Assembly: GCF_024494655.1 (NCBI RefSeq)
Contig: NZ_JANHDL010000005.1
Location: 176,978-240,977 of the forward strand
Reading direction: 5' to 3'
Source: Halorubrum laminariae
Lineage (GTDB): Archaea > Halobacteriota > Halobacteria > Halobacteriales > Haloferacaceae
Length of the DNA: 64,000 bases
Below are positions 38,493 to 45,632 of the stretch, one piece after another (within the stretch, counting starts at the first letter, position 1; every line of letters begins with the position of its first letter). Position numbers and translations under genes: made by a program. The notes under the pieces are model-generated. The model worked only from the letters and a program-made list of their open reading frames with translations. It was not told where the DNA came from and did not search any database.

Positions 38493-38512
38493 ACCGAGTA
38501 ATCACACCGAGT
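38493..38512. promoter_or_regulatory. ACCGAGT direct repeat in the thiB promoter
   Basis: ACCGAGT occurs at 38493-38499 and again at 38506-38512, 13 bp apart, between the TATA element (38513-38522) and the thiB start codon. A repressor bound there would cover the transcription start. It could control the importer in response to its substrate. Confidence 0.4.
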
Positions 38513-38572
38513 AGTTATAAAAGCGGTTCGTGTCGTTCCGAGACGAGCGCGACGAGCGTCGCGGTCAGCCGC

Positions 38573-39106
38573 TCAGAAGAACCCCTTGACCGCGTTTATC
38601 ACGCCCCACGTCACCTGCTTCACGACCTTCCCGTCCTCGCCGGTGATGACGATCCCCTCCACCGTGCCGTTCGTTCGCTCACCGTTCCGAACGCTCTGGA
38701 CGAACCCCGGCACGGGGTTCTCGCTCGTCGCGAGCGACTCCGCCGTCTCGCGAGTCATGAGCATCTTGAGGTCCGCGTCGTCGTTCCGCGACTGTTCGAG
38801 TTCCGTGATCGTCCCGTCGCTGGCCATCCGGAAGGAGAACACCACGTCCGTCTCGACGATGTAGACGTTGATCGTGTTCCCCTTGATCCGGTTGAACACC
38901 TGTCGCTCGGCGGTGCTCATCTCGGCTTCGCCGATGAAGTTGTTGTACTGCGACTGCATCCCCTCCATGTCGTCGAAGAGGTCGTCGGCCCACGCCGGCT
39001 GGTCGGCCGACTGGCCGTCCGACTGCGCCGCGACGGACGCCCCGCCGCCGACGAGCGCGACCGCGACGAGGAGCGCAACCCCGATCCGAACGATAGTTGA
39101 TGCCAT
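38573..39106 (-). CDS. Secreted haloarchaeal protein of unknown function
   Basis: A 177-aa protein with a Sec-type signal peptide (STIVRIGVALLVAVALVGGGASVAAQ, cleavage probably near AAQ-SD). The mature part has a compact alpha/beta pattern (TINVYIVETDVVFSFRMASDG, LKMLMTRETAESLATSE, VEGIVITGEDGKVVKQVTWGVINAVKGFF) recalling SCP2-like lipid-binding domains, but this is only a guess. A TATA-like CAAATACTT is about 23 bp upstream. Confidence 0.75.
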   Translation of the reverse strand: MASTIVRIGVALLVAVALVGGGASVAAQSDGQSADQPAWADDLFDDMEGMQSQYNNFIGEAEMSTAERQVFNRIKGNTINVYIVETDVVFSFRMASDGTITELEQSRNDDADLKMLMTRETAESLATSENPVPGFVQSVRNGERTNGTVEGIVITGEDGKVVKQVTWGVINAVKGFF

Positions 39107-39223
39107 ACGGCCATATCGCGGCCGAAGTATTTGGAGATTTGGGCATCGCGTAGGAAATCACACCGCGTGACCGGAATTCACGGGGACAGACAGCTATTTG
39201 CACGCCGACGGTCTCCCGTCGGC

Positions 39224-39967
39224 ATGGACGAGACGACGGTCAGATTTCTCGGCACCGGCGACCCGCTCGGCACCGGCGGACGGCTCCAGACCAGCATCCA
39301 CGTCGACACCGGTTCGACGCGCCTGCTCGTCGACTGCGGGGCGTCGGCGCTCTCCGAGATGAACCGCTACGGGTTGGACCGCAACGAGATCGGGACGATC
39401 CTCCTCACTCACCTCCACGGCGACCACTTCTGTGGCATCCCCTTCTTCGTCCTCGACGCCCAGTTCGCCTCCGAGCGGACCGAGCCGCTCACGATCGTCG
39501 GCCCGCCCGGCACCGAATCGCGGGTCACAGACGCGATGGAAGTGATGTTCCCCGGTCTCTCTGAAGTCGATCAGGCGTTCGAGATCGAGTTCATCGAGAT
39601 TGAACCCGGAACGGCGACGAACGTCGACGGAATCGAGGTGCAGCCGTACCCGGCCGATCATCCGAGCGGCGACCCCTCCTACGCCCTCCGCGTCGAGGTC
39701 GACGACGCGACGATCACCTACTCCGGCGACACGGCGTGGGTCGACGACCTCGTCGACGCCGCCGCGGGCGCGGATCTGTTCGTCTGCGAGGCGTACGCCT
39801 TCGACGCCGACATCCCCTATCACATGTCGTACACGACCTTCCGAGAGCACGAGCCCGATATCGACGCCGACCGGACCATTCTGACGCACATGAGCACCAC
39901 GATGTTCGATCGCCTCGACGAGGTCGACCACGAGTGCGCGACCGACGGGATGACCGTCAATATCTGA
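39224..39967 (+). CDS. Metallo-beta-lactamase-fold hydrolase (RNase Z-like)
   Basis: A 247-aa binuclear zinc hydrolase. The HxHxDH motif is THLHGDHFCG (about 63-70), with further ligands in PADHPSGDPSY, the Asp of TYSGDT and the C-terminal LTHMS. It belongs to the RNase Z/arylsulfatase-like branch; the true substrate (tRNA 3' end or small molecule) cannot be told. The start is MDETTVRFLGTG; upstream codons are not conserved. Confidence 0.85.
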   Translation: MDETTVRFLGTGDPLGTGGRLQTSIHVDTGSTRLLVDCGASALSEMNRYGLDRNEIGTILLTHLHGDHFCGIPFFVLDAQFASERTEPLTIVGPPGTESRVTDAMEVMFPGLSEVDQAFEIEFIEIEPGTATNVDGIEVQPYPADHPSGDPSYALRVEVDDATITYSGDTAWVDDLVDAAAGADLFVCEAYAFDADIPYHMSYTTFREHEPDIDADRTILTHMSTTMFDRLDEVDHECATDGMTVNI

Positions 39968-40089
39968 TCGGGATCGACCCGCGAGGGCGGCTGCGAGATC
40001 CGAGCGAAGACGACTACGACCTTCGGACGAAGACGACTACGAGGTCCGAGATCGACCGGTTTAATCGCCGTCCGCCACTCCGGCTCCGT

Positions 40090-40860
40090 ATGAGCCATTT
40101 CCCCGAGTTCGAGGTGATTCCCGCGGTCGACGTGCAGGACGGCGAAGTCGTCCAGCTGGTCGGCGGCGAGCGCGGCACTGGCAAGCGGTACGGCGACCCC
40201 GTCGAGGCCGCGGAGCGCTGGATCGACGCGGGGGCCGAGACGCTCCACCTCGTCGACCTCGACGGCGCGTTCGAGGGCGATCGCGTCAACGCCGACGCGA
40301 TCGAAGCGGTCGTGGAGACGGTCGGCGGCGCGCGGGACGGGGATACGGACAGCGACGGCGCGGTTGGCCTCCAACTCGGCGGCGGCATCCGCACCGCCGC
40401 CGACGCCCGCGACCTCCTCGATCTCGGACTCGACCGCGTGATACTGGGCACTGCGGCGGTCGAGTCGCCCGAGATCGTCGCTGCGATCGACGAGACCCAC
40501 CCCGACAGCGTGGTCGTGAGCCTCGACGCGAAAGACGGCGAGGTCGTCGTGAGCGGGTGGACCGAGGGGACCGGCCTCGACCCGGCCGAGGCGGCCGCGC
40601 GCTACGAGGATCTCGGGGCGGGCGCTATCCTCTTCACGAACGTCGACGTGGAGGGCCAGCTGGCGGGGATCGACCGCACCGCGGTCGAGAATGTCGTCGA
40701 GGCGGTCGACATCCCGGTTATCGCCTCGGGCGGCGTCGCGTCGATCGACGACGTGGTCGCGCTGAAGGCGGCGGGCGCGGCCGCGGTCGTCGTCGGCACC
40801 GCGCTCTACGAGGGGGCGTTCACGCTGCGAGCGGCGCAGGCGGCCGCAGACGACGCCTGA
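40090..40860 (+). CDS. hisA: HisA, ProFAR isomerase of histidine synthesis
   Basis: TIM-barrel Amadori isomerase (256 aa), fourth step in histidine biosynthesis. Opens [20 protein letters not shown] with the first catalytic Asp, and has [20 protein letters not shown], and [13 protein letters not shown] phosphate-binding loops. The TATA-like GGTTTAATC is 27 bp upstream of the ATG, so leaderless. It lies just before hisB in the same direction but with separate promoters. Confidence 0.95.
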   Translation: MSHFPEFEVIPAVDVQDGEVVQLVGGERGTGKRYGDPVEAAERWIDAGAETLHLVDLDGAFEGDRVNADAIEAVVETVGGARDGDTDSDGAVGLQLGGGIRTAADARDLLDLGLDRVILGTAAVESPEIVAAIDETHPDSVVVSLDAKDGEVVVSGWTEGTGLDPAEAAARYEDLGAGAILFTNVDVEGQLAGIDRTAVENVVEAVDIPVIASGGVASIDDVVALKAAGAAAVVVGTALYEGAFTLRAAQAAADDA

Positions 40861-40954
40861 TCACTCCTCCGGCCGTTCGATCCGTCTTAGCGAACTCCTA
40901 CGCGACACTCTCCCCACCCGCAATCCCCTTAAGAGTGCCCGCCGACGGTGGGGT

Positions 40955-41551
40955 ATGAGCGACCACGACCGCGTCGCGGCGGTCTCCCGCGAGACGGCCG
41001 AGACGACGATCGACCTCACCCTCGCGATCGACGGCGACGGCGACAGCGAGGTCGACACCGGGATCGGCTTTTACGACCACATGCTCGAATCGTTCGCGAA
41101 ACACGGGCTGTTCGACCTGACCGTCGACTGCGACGGGGACACCCACATCGACGACCACCACACCGTCGAGGACGTGGCGATCTGCCTCGGCGAGGCGTTC
41201 GACGAGGCGCTCGGCGACAAGCGCGGAATCCGGCGCTACGCCGACCGACGGGTCCCGCTCGACGAAGCCGTCGCGAGCGTCGTCGTCGATGTCGCGGGGC
41301 GGCCTTACTACGAGTTTACGGGCGAGTTTTCGCAGGAATCGATCGGCGAGTTCACGAGCGTCATGGCCGACCACGTCGCGCTATCGTTAGCGCACAACGC
41401 GGGGCTCACGCTCCACGCCGAAATCGAGCGCGGCGACAACGCCCACCACGAGGTCGAGGCGCTGTTCAAGGCGCTCGCGCGCGCGCTCGACGACGCCACC
41501 CGGCTCGACGAGCGACGGAGCGACACGCCGAGCACGAAAGGGGAACTGTAG
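40955..41551 (+). CDS. hisB: Imidazoleglycerol-phosphate dehydratase
   Basis: Sixth step in histidine synthesis, Mn-dependent. The 198-aa protein has the metal-binding repeats [11 protein letters not shown] and [16 protein letters not shown] in the first half and [21 protein letters not shown] ([13 protein letters not shown]) and [17 protein letters not shown] in the second. Monofunctional, lacking the phosphatase domain of enterobacterial HisB. The TATA-like CCTTAAG is about 27 bp before the ATG. Confidence 0.95.
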   Translation: MSDHDRVAAVSRETAETTIDLTLAIDGDGDSEVDTGIGFYDHMLESFAKHGLFDLTVDCDGDTHIDDHHTVEDVAICLGEAFDEALGDKRGIRRYADRRVPLDEAVASVVVDVAGRPYYEFTGEFSQESIGEFTSVMADHVALSLAHNAGLTLHAEIERGDNAHHEVEALFKALARALDDATRLDERRSDTPSTKGEL

Positions 41552-41584
41552 TCGGCCGGCCGACGCAGGCAACGCGGCCGTCGC

Positions 41585-41842
41585 TCACCGCCAGTGCCAG
41601 AAGTGGTTCCCGTCGTCGTCGACGGGATCGGTCCGCTCGCGGAGATCGGTCACGTCCTCGGCGGTCGGCTCGCGGTCGTCCGGCAGCCGGTCCATGCAGT
41701 CGAAACACAGGAAGAACTCGGAGCCGTCGGTCAGTTCGACGGTGTACCCCTGCGTCGATTCAAACGCGAAGTTCCACAGGTCGCCGATACCGCCGGCGAT
41801 CCGAACGGACCGCTCACAGACGTCACACGACTCCGAGGCCAT
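41585..41842 (-). CDS. Small haloarchaeal zinc-finger protein
   Basis: An 85-aa acidic protein with CDVC (7-10) and FLCFDC near 45, a likely four-Cys zinc site. The chain ends in HFWHWR. The start ATG precedes ASESCDVCERS; the longer frame upstream is rejected because it runs into the low-GC region. It is the last core-like gene before the accessory island. Confidence 0.7.
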   Translation of the reverse strand: MASESCDVCERSVRIAGGIGDLWNFAFESTQGYTVELTDGSEFFLCFDCMDRLPDDREPTAEDVTDLRERTDPVDDDGNHFWHWR

Positions 41843-41959
41843 GCCCCGGCTAGCGGCTCCGAGCGGTAATGCGTATCGGCTTCTCTGGTCATCGATTGAT
41901 CCTCGCTCCGACCTCCGTACGGTTCCCATGAAACTGCGTGGCGCGAGCTCTGCGAACGA

Positions 41960-42823
41960 TCACGAAACATCCGAGATGCGTGAATATTCGATTGAACGCG
42001 TGGTGAGTGTGATATCCTCATCGTACGCGTTCCAGATCTCTTTGTTAATTGTACCGTCTGTGTAGGTGAGATCGTGCCACCAGATGTGCTTTTTGATAGT
42101 ATCTTCTTCGAGGTCTCCAATGCCGGTTAGTACATCAAACAAGACCTCGGCAAAGTGGAGGTCGTCGAGGTCAGGGAGCTGAGGGTCTGGGTGTGACGGT
42201 GTCGGAAACTGTTCGGGGAAGACAACCACATCCGGGATAACGCTCCCGTCTTCCGTGACAGCGCCTGCAGGAGGGTCTCGAATTACCATGTAGCTCGGAT
42301 CCTCCGATTGATTGAATCCCCATCGAACTGCTCGGTTAATTACCTCATTCAGCCTTGATGGGGGTGATTTCGTGTTTCTGGCATTCCGTTCCGACCAGAA
42401 TAGGAGCGTTTCGGTATTGTTTGGAACAAGAAGATGTCCGATTGATTGCCCTTCTCCCCCTTTTACGTCCAGTGCAAAAGTTTCGCCAGTGTCGGCAAGT
42501 CGACCTTTGAAGTCAATTCGTTCGCTCCCTCGCTGGTCGACGAACGAGAGTTTGCCTTGTTTCTCAGCAGGTGTGAGGAACACGTCTCGAACAATATCTT
42601 CGTTGTCCGCACCGTGGCCCTGTCGGTACTTTCCACCTAGCGAAAAGATTGCATCGCGTAGCTCCCGGTTGTAGTCCTGTGGTGAGATTGACTCGCTGTC
42701 GAATACTTCTGGGTGTTCTTGGTGGAGGTTCTCTACCAATTGCTTTACTTCTTCAAGAGTTTCTTCGCGGTCTTCAGTGCCTAAGTCAGTAAATCCGAAA
42801 ACGTCAGCCCAAGAGTCGTTCAT
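41960..42823 (-). CDS. Probable type II restriction endonuclease, PD-(D/E)xK fold
   Basis: A 287-aa protein with no membrane segments. The nuclease core is probably IDFKGRL (Asp104) followed 15 residues later by FALDVKGGEG (Asp119, Lys121), a D-x14-D-x-K arrangement. An RGSER segment precedes it. The position next to a DNA methyltransferase supports the restriction role. The start at 42823 follows the TATA-like TTTATTTT (42850-42857) by about 30 bp; the longer frame upstream covers the promoter. GC content and codon use are far lower than in the flanking genes, indicating transfer. The recognition site is unknown. Confidence 0.7.
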   Translation of the reverse strand: MNDSWADVFGFTDLGTEDREETLEEVKQLVENLHQEHPEVFDSESISPQDYNRELRDAIFSLGGKYRQGHGADNEDIVRDVFLTPAEKQGKLSFVDQRGSERIDFKGRLADTGETFALDVKGGEGQSIGHLLVPNNTETLLFWSERNARNTKSPPSRLNEVINRAVRWGFNQSEDPSYMVIRDPPAGAVTEDGSVIPDVVVFPEQFPTPSHPDPQLPDLDDLHFAEVLFDVLTGIGDLEEDTIKKHIWWHDLTYTDGTINKEIWNAYDEDITLTTRSIEYSRISDVS

Positions 42824-42880
42824 CACATAACAGTGGGGAGATTCAGCCAAAATAAACAATAACTCTGCAAACGGCAATAT

Positions 42881-42900
42881 ATAGGTGAAATCCTACCTAT
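42881..42900. promoter_or_regulatory. TAGGT-N8-ACCTAT dyad upstream of the restriction gene
   Basis: ATAGGT-N8-ACCTAT lies just upstream of the TATA element of the restriction gene and downstream of the methyltransferase stop. The same dyad, with the same 8-bp spacing, sits at the methyltransferase promoter (44464-44483). Its place upstream of TATA suits an activator. Confidence 0.6.
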
Positions 42901-42941
42901 TACTGAGCATCACGGCAATGTAGGAAACAGGGTAGAGGAGG

Positions 42942-43724
42942 TCAGAACTCGGCTAAGGAACGCTGTTGAATCGGAGTCAACCGCTCTCGTATGACGCTTT
43001 CGAACTCCTCATTCAGCTCGTACCCGATACACTTCCGTCCGAGTTCAAGAGCTGAGTAGGCAGTCGTACCACTTCCGAAGAACGGGTCAAGGACCACATC
43101 TCCCTCGTTCGTGGAAACCTGTACGAGTCGGTTGATGAGCGAGATGGGATACGGTGCTTTGTGGAGAACGTTCGTCCCTATAGACCCACGCTTAACGGGG
43201 TGTCGCCATAGGTTGCCGAGTCGGTGGTTGTTCTCCACAGCGGGGTCTTCCGAGCTATTTTCTCCCCGTTCTTCTCTGAACTTGTGTTTCTTGTTCTTCG
43301 AGAGGTAGACAATGTACTCCTTCTTATTCACAACATTGCGTTCAGTCATCCCTGCAATAGCCGTCGGCTTGTACCACGTGATCAGATCTTGGAGTATAAA
43401 TCCAACCTCTTGGGCCCGCTCTGCAATATGATACGGTAGCAGTTGGAGGTCGCCTTTGTCCATTACTGTGTCAACGACAATCCACATCGACCCATTGTCA
43501 GCGAGTTTATCATAGCACTCGCTCCAGACCTTCTGCATCCGGTCGTGGTATCGGTCATATGACTCGTCACTTGTGCCGATCTGCTCATCGTGCCCGTAGT
43601 CTTTTAGATTCCAGTACGGCGGAGAACAAATTACTGATTGAACCGAATTATCTTCAACTGCATCCATCTCTTCACTGGATCCCCAGTGAACCTCCAACCC
43701 GGTGTAAGATTTGAGATTCGGCAT
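42942..43724 (-). CDS. Beta-class DNA methyltransferase (N4-cytosine or N6-adenine)
   Basis: Modification enzyme of the island, 260 aa. Catalytic motif IV is SPPYW (34-38) and the AdoMet-binding motif I is DPFFGSGTT (213-221) near the C-terminus, the order of the beta class; SPPYW is common in N4-cytosine enzymes. The ATG overlaps the stop of the upstream methyltransferase-like gene by one base (TGATG), so both proteins are made together. The length is short for a stand-alone beta-class enzyme with its own target recognition domain, which may be supplied by the partner. Confidence 0.88.
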   Translation of the reverse strand: MPNLKSYTGLEVHWGSSEEMDAVEDNSVQSVICSPPYWNLKDYGHDEQIGTSDESYDRYHDRMQKVWSECYDKLADNGSMWIVVDTVMDKGDLQLLPYHIAERAQEVGFILQDLITWYKPTAIAGMTERNVVNKKEYIVYLSKNKKHKFREERGENSSEDPAVENNHRLGNLWRHPVKRGSIGTNVLHKAPYPISLINRLVQVSTNEGDVVLDPFFGSGTTAYSALELGRKCIGYELNEEFESVIRERLTPIQQRSLAEF

Positions 43725-44458
43725 CAGTTCACGACCTCTTCACGGAACGTCTCAATGCCGAATGATTCTACGATCCGGTTTTCATTCTCAATGGTTCCTT
43801 CGAACCTGTCACCACTTCCGAGCACAGAGACGGTTTCTCCCTCGTCTGAACCGACGAGTATACACCGGCGAATGGCTTCCTCCATCTGAATCGGCCCTGT
43901 CTCGTCGACTTCTTGGTTATCTGTCTGAGTTCGGATTTCTTCGAGCCAAACGTTCCCCGGATCTTTTCCGTTCTCGTTGTATCGGCTGACTTCCCGGTCG
44001 TGGTAGGCACTGTTACCCTTCTCGCGTTTGCCGCCCCATTCGTGCCCCTGATACACGTGTTCGATGCGGATACGGTCTTTCTCGAATCGATATTTCCGCT
44101 TATCCTTGATAAAGAAGAGAATTTCATCGTACGAACTTTCCATATCGGCTCCTCGATCGTCCCATCGGTGGACCGAGATCGTGTTCTTCAACACGAGATT
44201 CGTCTCCTCTCGAGCATAATCTGCGGTAGCCATTGCGATGGGCCACATTCGACCGTCACGGTACTCGTTCGGTGCAATAACCCACAACGTCTCCGCAGGA
44301 GACATTTCATCATAGAGTGACTGCCAGAGACCTTCGGTCTCATTCAAAACCTCATCTAACGACGAGCAGTGAGAGACCGTAGCAGTGAGGTCTATGAGAT
44401 ACATTTTCTCACACGTAACATCTCTTGTTGAGGGGCTTGAGTGCTTCATCTTTTTCAT
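43724..44458 (-). CDS. Methyltransferase-like protein without catalytic motifs, probable partner subunit
   Basis: A 244-aa protein whose parts line up with the active methyltransferase downstream. TLWVIAPNE matches MWIVVDTVMD; NLVLKNTISVHRW matches FILQDLITWYKP; YDEILFFIKDKRKYRFEKD matches KEYIVYLSKNKKHKFREE; GNVWLEEI matches GNLWRHPV. But where SPPYW is expected there is TVSHCSS, and the DPFFGSGTT loop has become VSVLGSGDRFE. So it should not transfer methyl groups. It probably pairs with the active subunit and helps bind DNA. The start could also be the Met at residue 19. Confidence 0.65.
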   Translation of the reverse strand: MKKMKHSSPSTRDVTCEKMYLIDLTATVSHCSSLDEVLNETEGLWQSLYDEMSPAETLWVIAPNEYRDGRMWPIAMATADYAREETNLVLKNTISVHRWDDRGADMESSYDEILFFIKDKRKYRFEKDRIRIEHVYQGHEWGGKREKGNSAYHDREVSRYNENGKDPGNVWLEEIRTQTDNQEVDETGPIQMEEAIRRCILVGSDEGETVSVLGSGDRFEGTIENENRIVESFGIETFREEVVN

Positions 44459-44463
44459 TCGTT

Positions 44464-44492
44464 GTAGGTGGGTATTTACCTATGCATAGGTA
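44464..44492. promoter_or_regulatory. Dyad and 16-bp palindrome at the methyltransferase promoter
   Basis: GTAGGT-N8-ACCTAT spans 44464-44483, just upstream of the start of the methyltransferase-like gene. A perfect 16-bp palindrome TACCTATGCATAGGTA follows at 44477-44492, sharing its left arm with the dyad. The TATGCATA core could double as the TATA box, 27 bp before the ATG at 44458. A protein bound here would block transcription of the methyltransferase pair. Confidence 0.6.
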
Positions 44493-44537
44493 TCTAAGTA
44501 TGTATAGCTTATCACCGATTTAATCGAATGCCCGATA

Positions 44538-44768
44538 ATGGGTCTGACGTTGACTGACGCTAAGCGAAATATCCTTTCTCTCCTCTACGAAGACCCCTCT
44601 CACGGGTATGCACTGGCCAAGGAACTCGGAGTACAGGGGAGCACTATGTACGAGCATCTAGAGCAACTGGAAGAAGCCGGGTACGTGGAAAGCCACGAAG
44701 ATGGTCGGCGGCACGTGTATGAACTCACACGAAAAGGAGAGCTAACCGTCGAAGCAGAGCAAGTATAA
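44538..44768 (+). CDS. Small PadR-like winged-helix regulator
   Basis: A 76-aa DNA-binding protein with a winged helix (ILSLLYEDPSHGYALAKELGVQGSTMYEHLEQLEEAGYV, then wing GRRHVYELTRKGEL). It is divergent from the methyltransferase pair, and the 79-bp gap holds the palindromic sites. It is thus the obvious candidate to control the restriction-modification genes, like a controller protein, although it belongs to a different fold family from classical C proteins. Confidence 0.75.
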   Translation: MGLTLTDAKRNILSLLYEDPSHGYALAKELGVQGSTMYEHLEQLEEAGYVESHEDGRRHVYELTRKGELTVEAEQV

Positions 44769-45055
44769 GACGAGGTGGACGTCTATCCGCGGTTTCGCGG
44801 TAGTGGTCAATGGAGCCGAAGTCACCCACTGGGGGTGAATTGCTGGTCCGCCGCCGTTTCCCGGCTTGGTTGCGACTCAAAGCAGTTCGAATGAAGTTTT
44901 GCGAGGGAAGAGCGCTCCGAGAGCGTCTTCCGCATTCGCGCGCTGTGACGCGCTCATGCGAGGGGAGGGATTTGAACCACGGTCGCGCCAGAGGCGCTCC
45001 CTGATTCAAACCCCTCCTGTATTCGCTTGCGGCGCGGACCGCGCCGCTTCGCTCA

Positions 45056-45220
45056 TGCGAGGGGAGGGATTTGAACCCACGGACCACCGCGAGACGCTCC
45101 GGCTCGCTCCGCTCGCCGGCTGCGCCTCGCGTACTCTCGTTCGCTCGCTCTGCTCGCTCACGAGAACTCTACAGGAGCGGATCTTGAGTCCGCCGCCGTT
45201 TCCGGATCTAGGTGCGACTC
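45056..45220 (-). pseudogene. Broken tRNA-Leu copy with an insertion in the variable arm
   Basis: The 3' half (acceptor, T-arm) and the anticodon arm are identical to the intact gene. An 82-bp insertion splits the variable arm, and the D-arm and 5' acceptor strand (about 45204-45220) no longer match, so the acceptor stem cannot form. It is a dead copy from the tandem duplication. A further 5'-half remnant lies near 44846-44877. Confidence 0.75.
45086..45167. repeat. 82-bp twin-hairpin insertion
   Basis: Comparison with the intact tRNA gives the exact insert. It contains two palindromes in a row: CGCGAG..CGC..CCGGC paired with GCCGG..GCG..CTCGCG (about 45088-45131), and TCTCGT paired with ACGAGA (about 45135-45165). 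The layout matches the 51-bp insert in the tnpB fragment at 14225, with no shared primary sequence. Confidence 0.7.
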
Positions 45221-45397
45221 AGCGCGGTTTGAGTGAAGTTTTGCGAGGGAAGAGCGCTCCGAGAGCGTCTTCCGCATTCACGCGCTTTGGCGCGCTCATA
45301 CGAGGGGAGGGATTTGAACCACGGTCGCGCCAGAGGCGCTCCCTGATTCAAACCCCTCCTGCATTCGCTCGCGGCGCGGTCTGCGCCGCTTCGCTCA

Positions 45398-45481
45398 TGC
45401 GAGGGGAGGGATTTGAACCCACGGACCTCTACAGGAGCGGATCTTGAGTCCGCCGCCGTTTCCGAGCTTGGCTACCCTCGC
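45398..45481 (-). tRNA. tRNA-Leu(CAA)
   Basis: An 84-nt gene with acceptor stem GCGAGGG/CCCTCGC, discriminator A, anticodon stem GCGGA/TCCGC around CTCAAGA (anticodon CAA, reads UUG), a long class II variable arm and T-arm GTGGGTTCAAATCCC-like. No intron. CCA is not encoded. A TATA-like element 30 bp upstream supports transcription on the minus strand. It is the only complete tRNA in the window and the edge of the accessory region. Confidence 0.92.
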
Positions 45482-45511
45482 ACGCAACTCGGGCTGATGC
45501 CCTCCGCGACG

Positions 45512-45517
45512 TTTAAG
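45512..45517 (-). promoter_or_regulatory. TATA-like element of tRNA-Leu
   Basis: TTTAAG on the plus strand (CTTAAA on the minus strand) lies about 30 bp upstream of the tRNA 5' end. A second AT-rich match, GATTTATC, is 12 bp further away. Confidence 0.5.
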
Positions 45518-45632
45518 CCTCCGATTTATCTCAACCGCGCGAGCGTGGTCCGACCCAACCGTTTCGTGCGACAGCGTCGCTCCGAACATGTTCGACGGGC
45601 CGCTTAGGGGCCGAGCGGCCGAACCTGCCGGT

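Larger units (their letters stand above)
44846..45529. repeat. 342-bp tandem duplication covering the tRNA-Leu locus
   Basis: The segments starting at 44846 and 45188 are close copies with matching landmarks exactly 342 bp apart. GTCCGCCGCCGTTTCC is at 44846 and 45188, the GAGGGGAGGGATTTGAACC block at about 44959 and 45301, and the tRNA T-arm at 45056 and 45398. Unit two ends in the intact tRNA-Leu gene. A conserved hairpin (GGAAGAGCGCTC-CGA-GAGCGTCTTCC) lies in both spacers. This accounts for the 629 bp without a protein gene between the regulator and the tRNA. Confidence 0.8.

Noticed and set aside
38500..38700. Thiamine riboswitch upstream of thiB
   Set aside because: The predicted transcript is leaderless and no TPP-box sequence pattern is seen.
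45056..45220. Second functional tRNA-Leu with an intron
   Set aside because: The insert is in the variable arm rather than the anticodon loop, and the 5' acceptor strand and D-arm no longer pair.
44725..45447. Reading frames of 60-190 codons across the tRNA repeats
   Set aside because: They translate repeated tRNA-derived and hairpin DNA; the same peptide words recur because of the 342-bp duplication.
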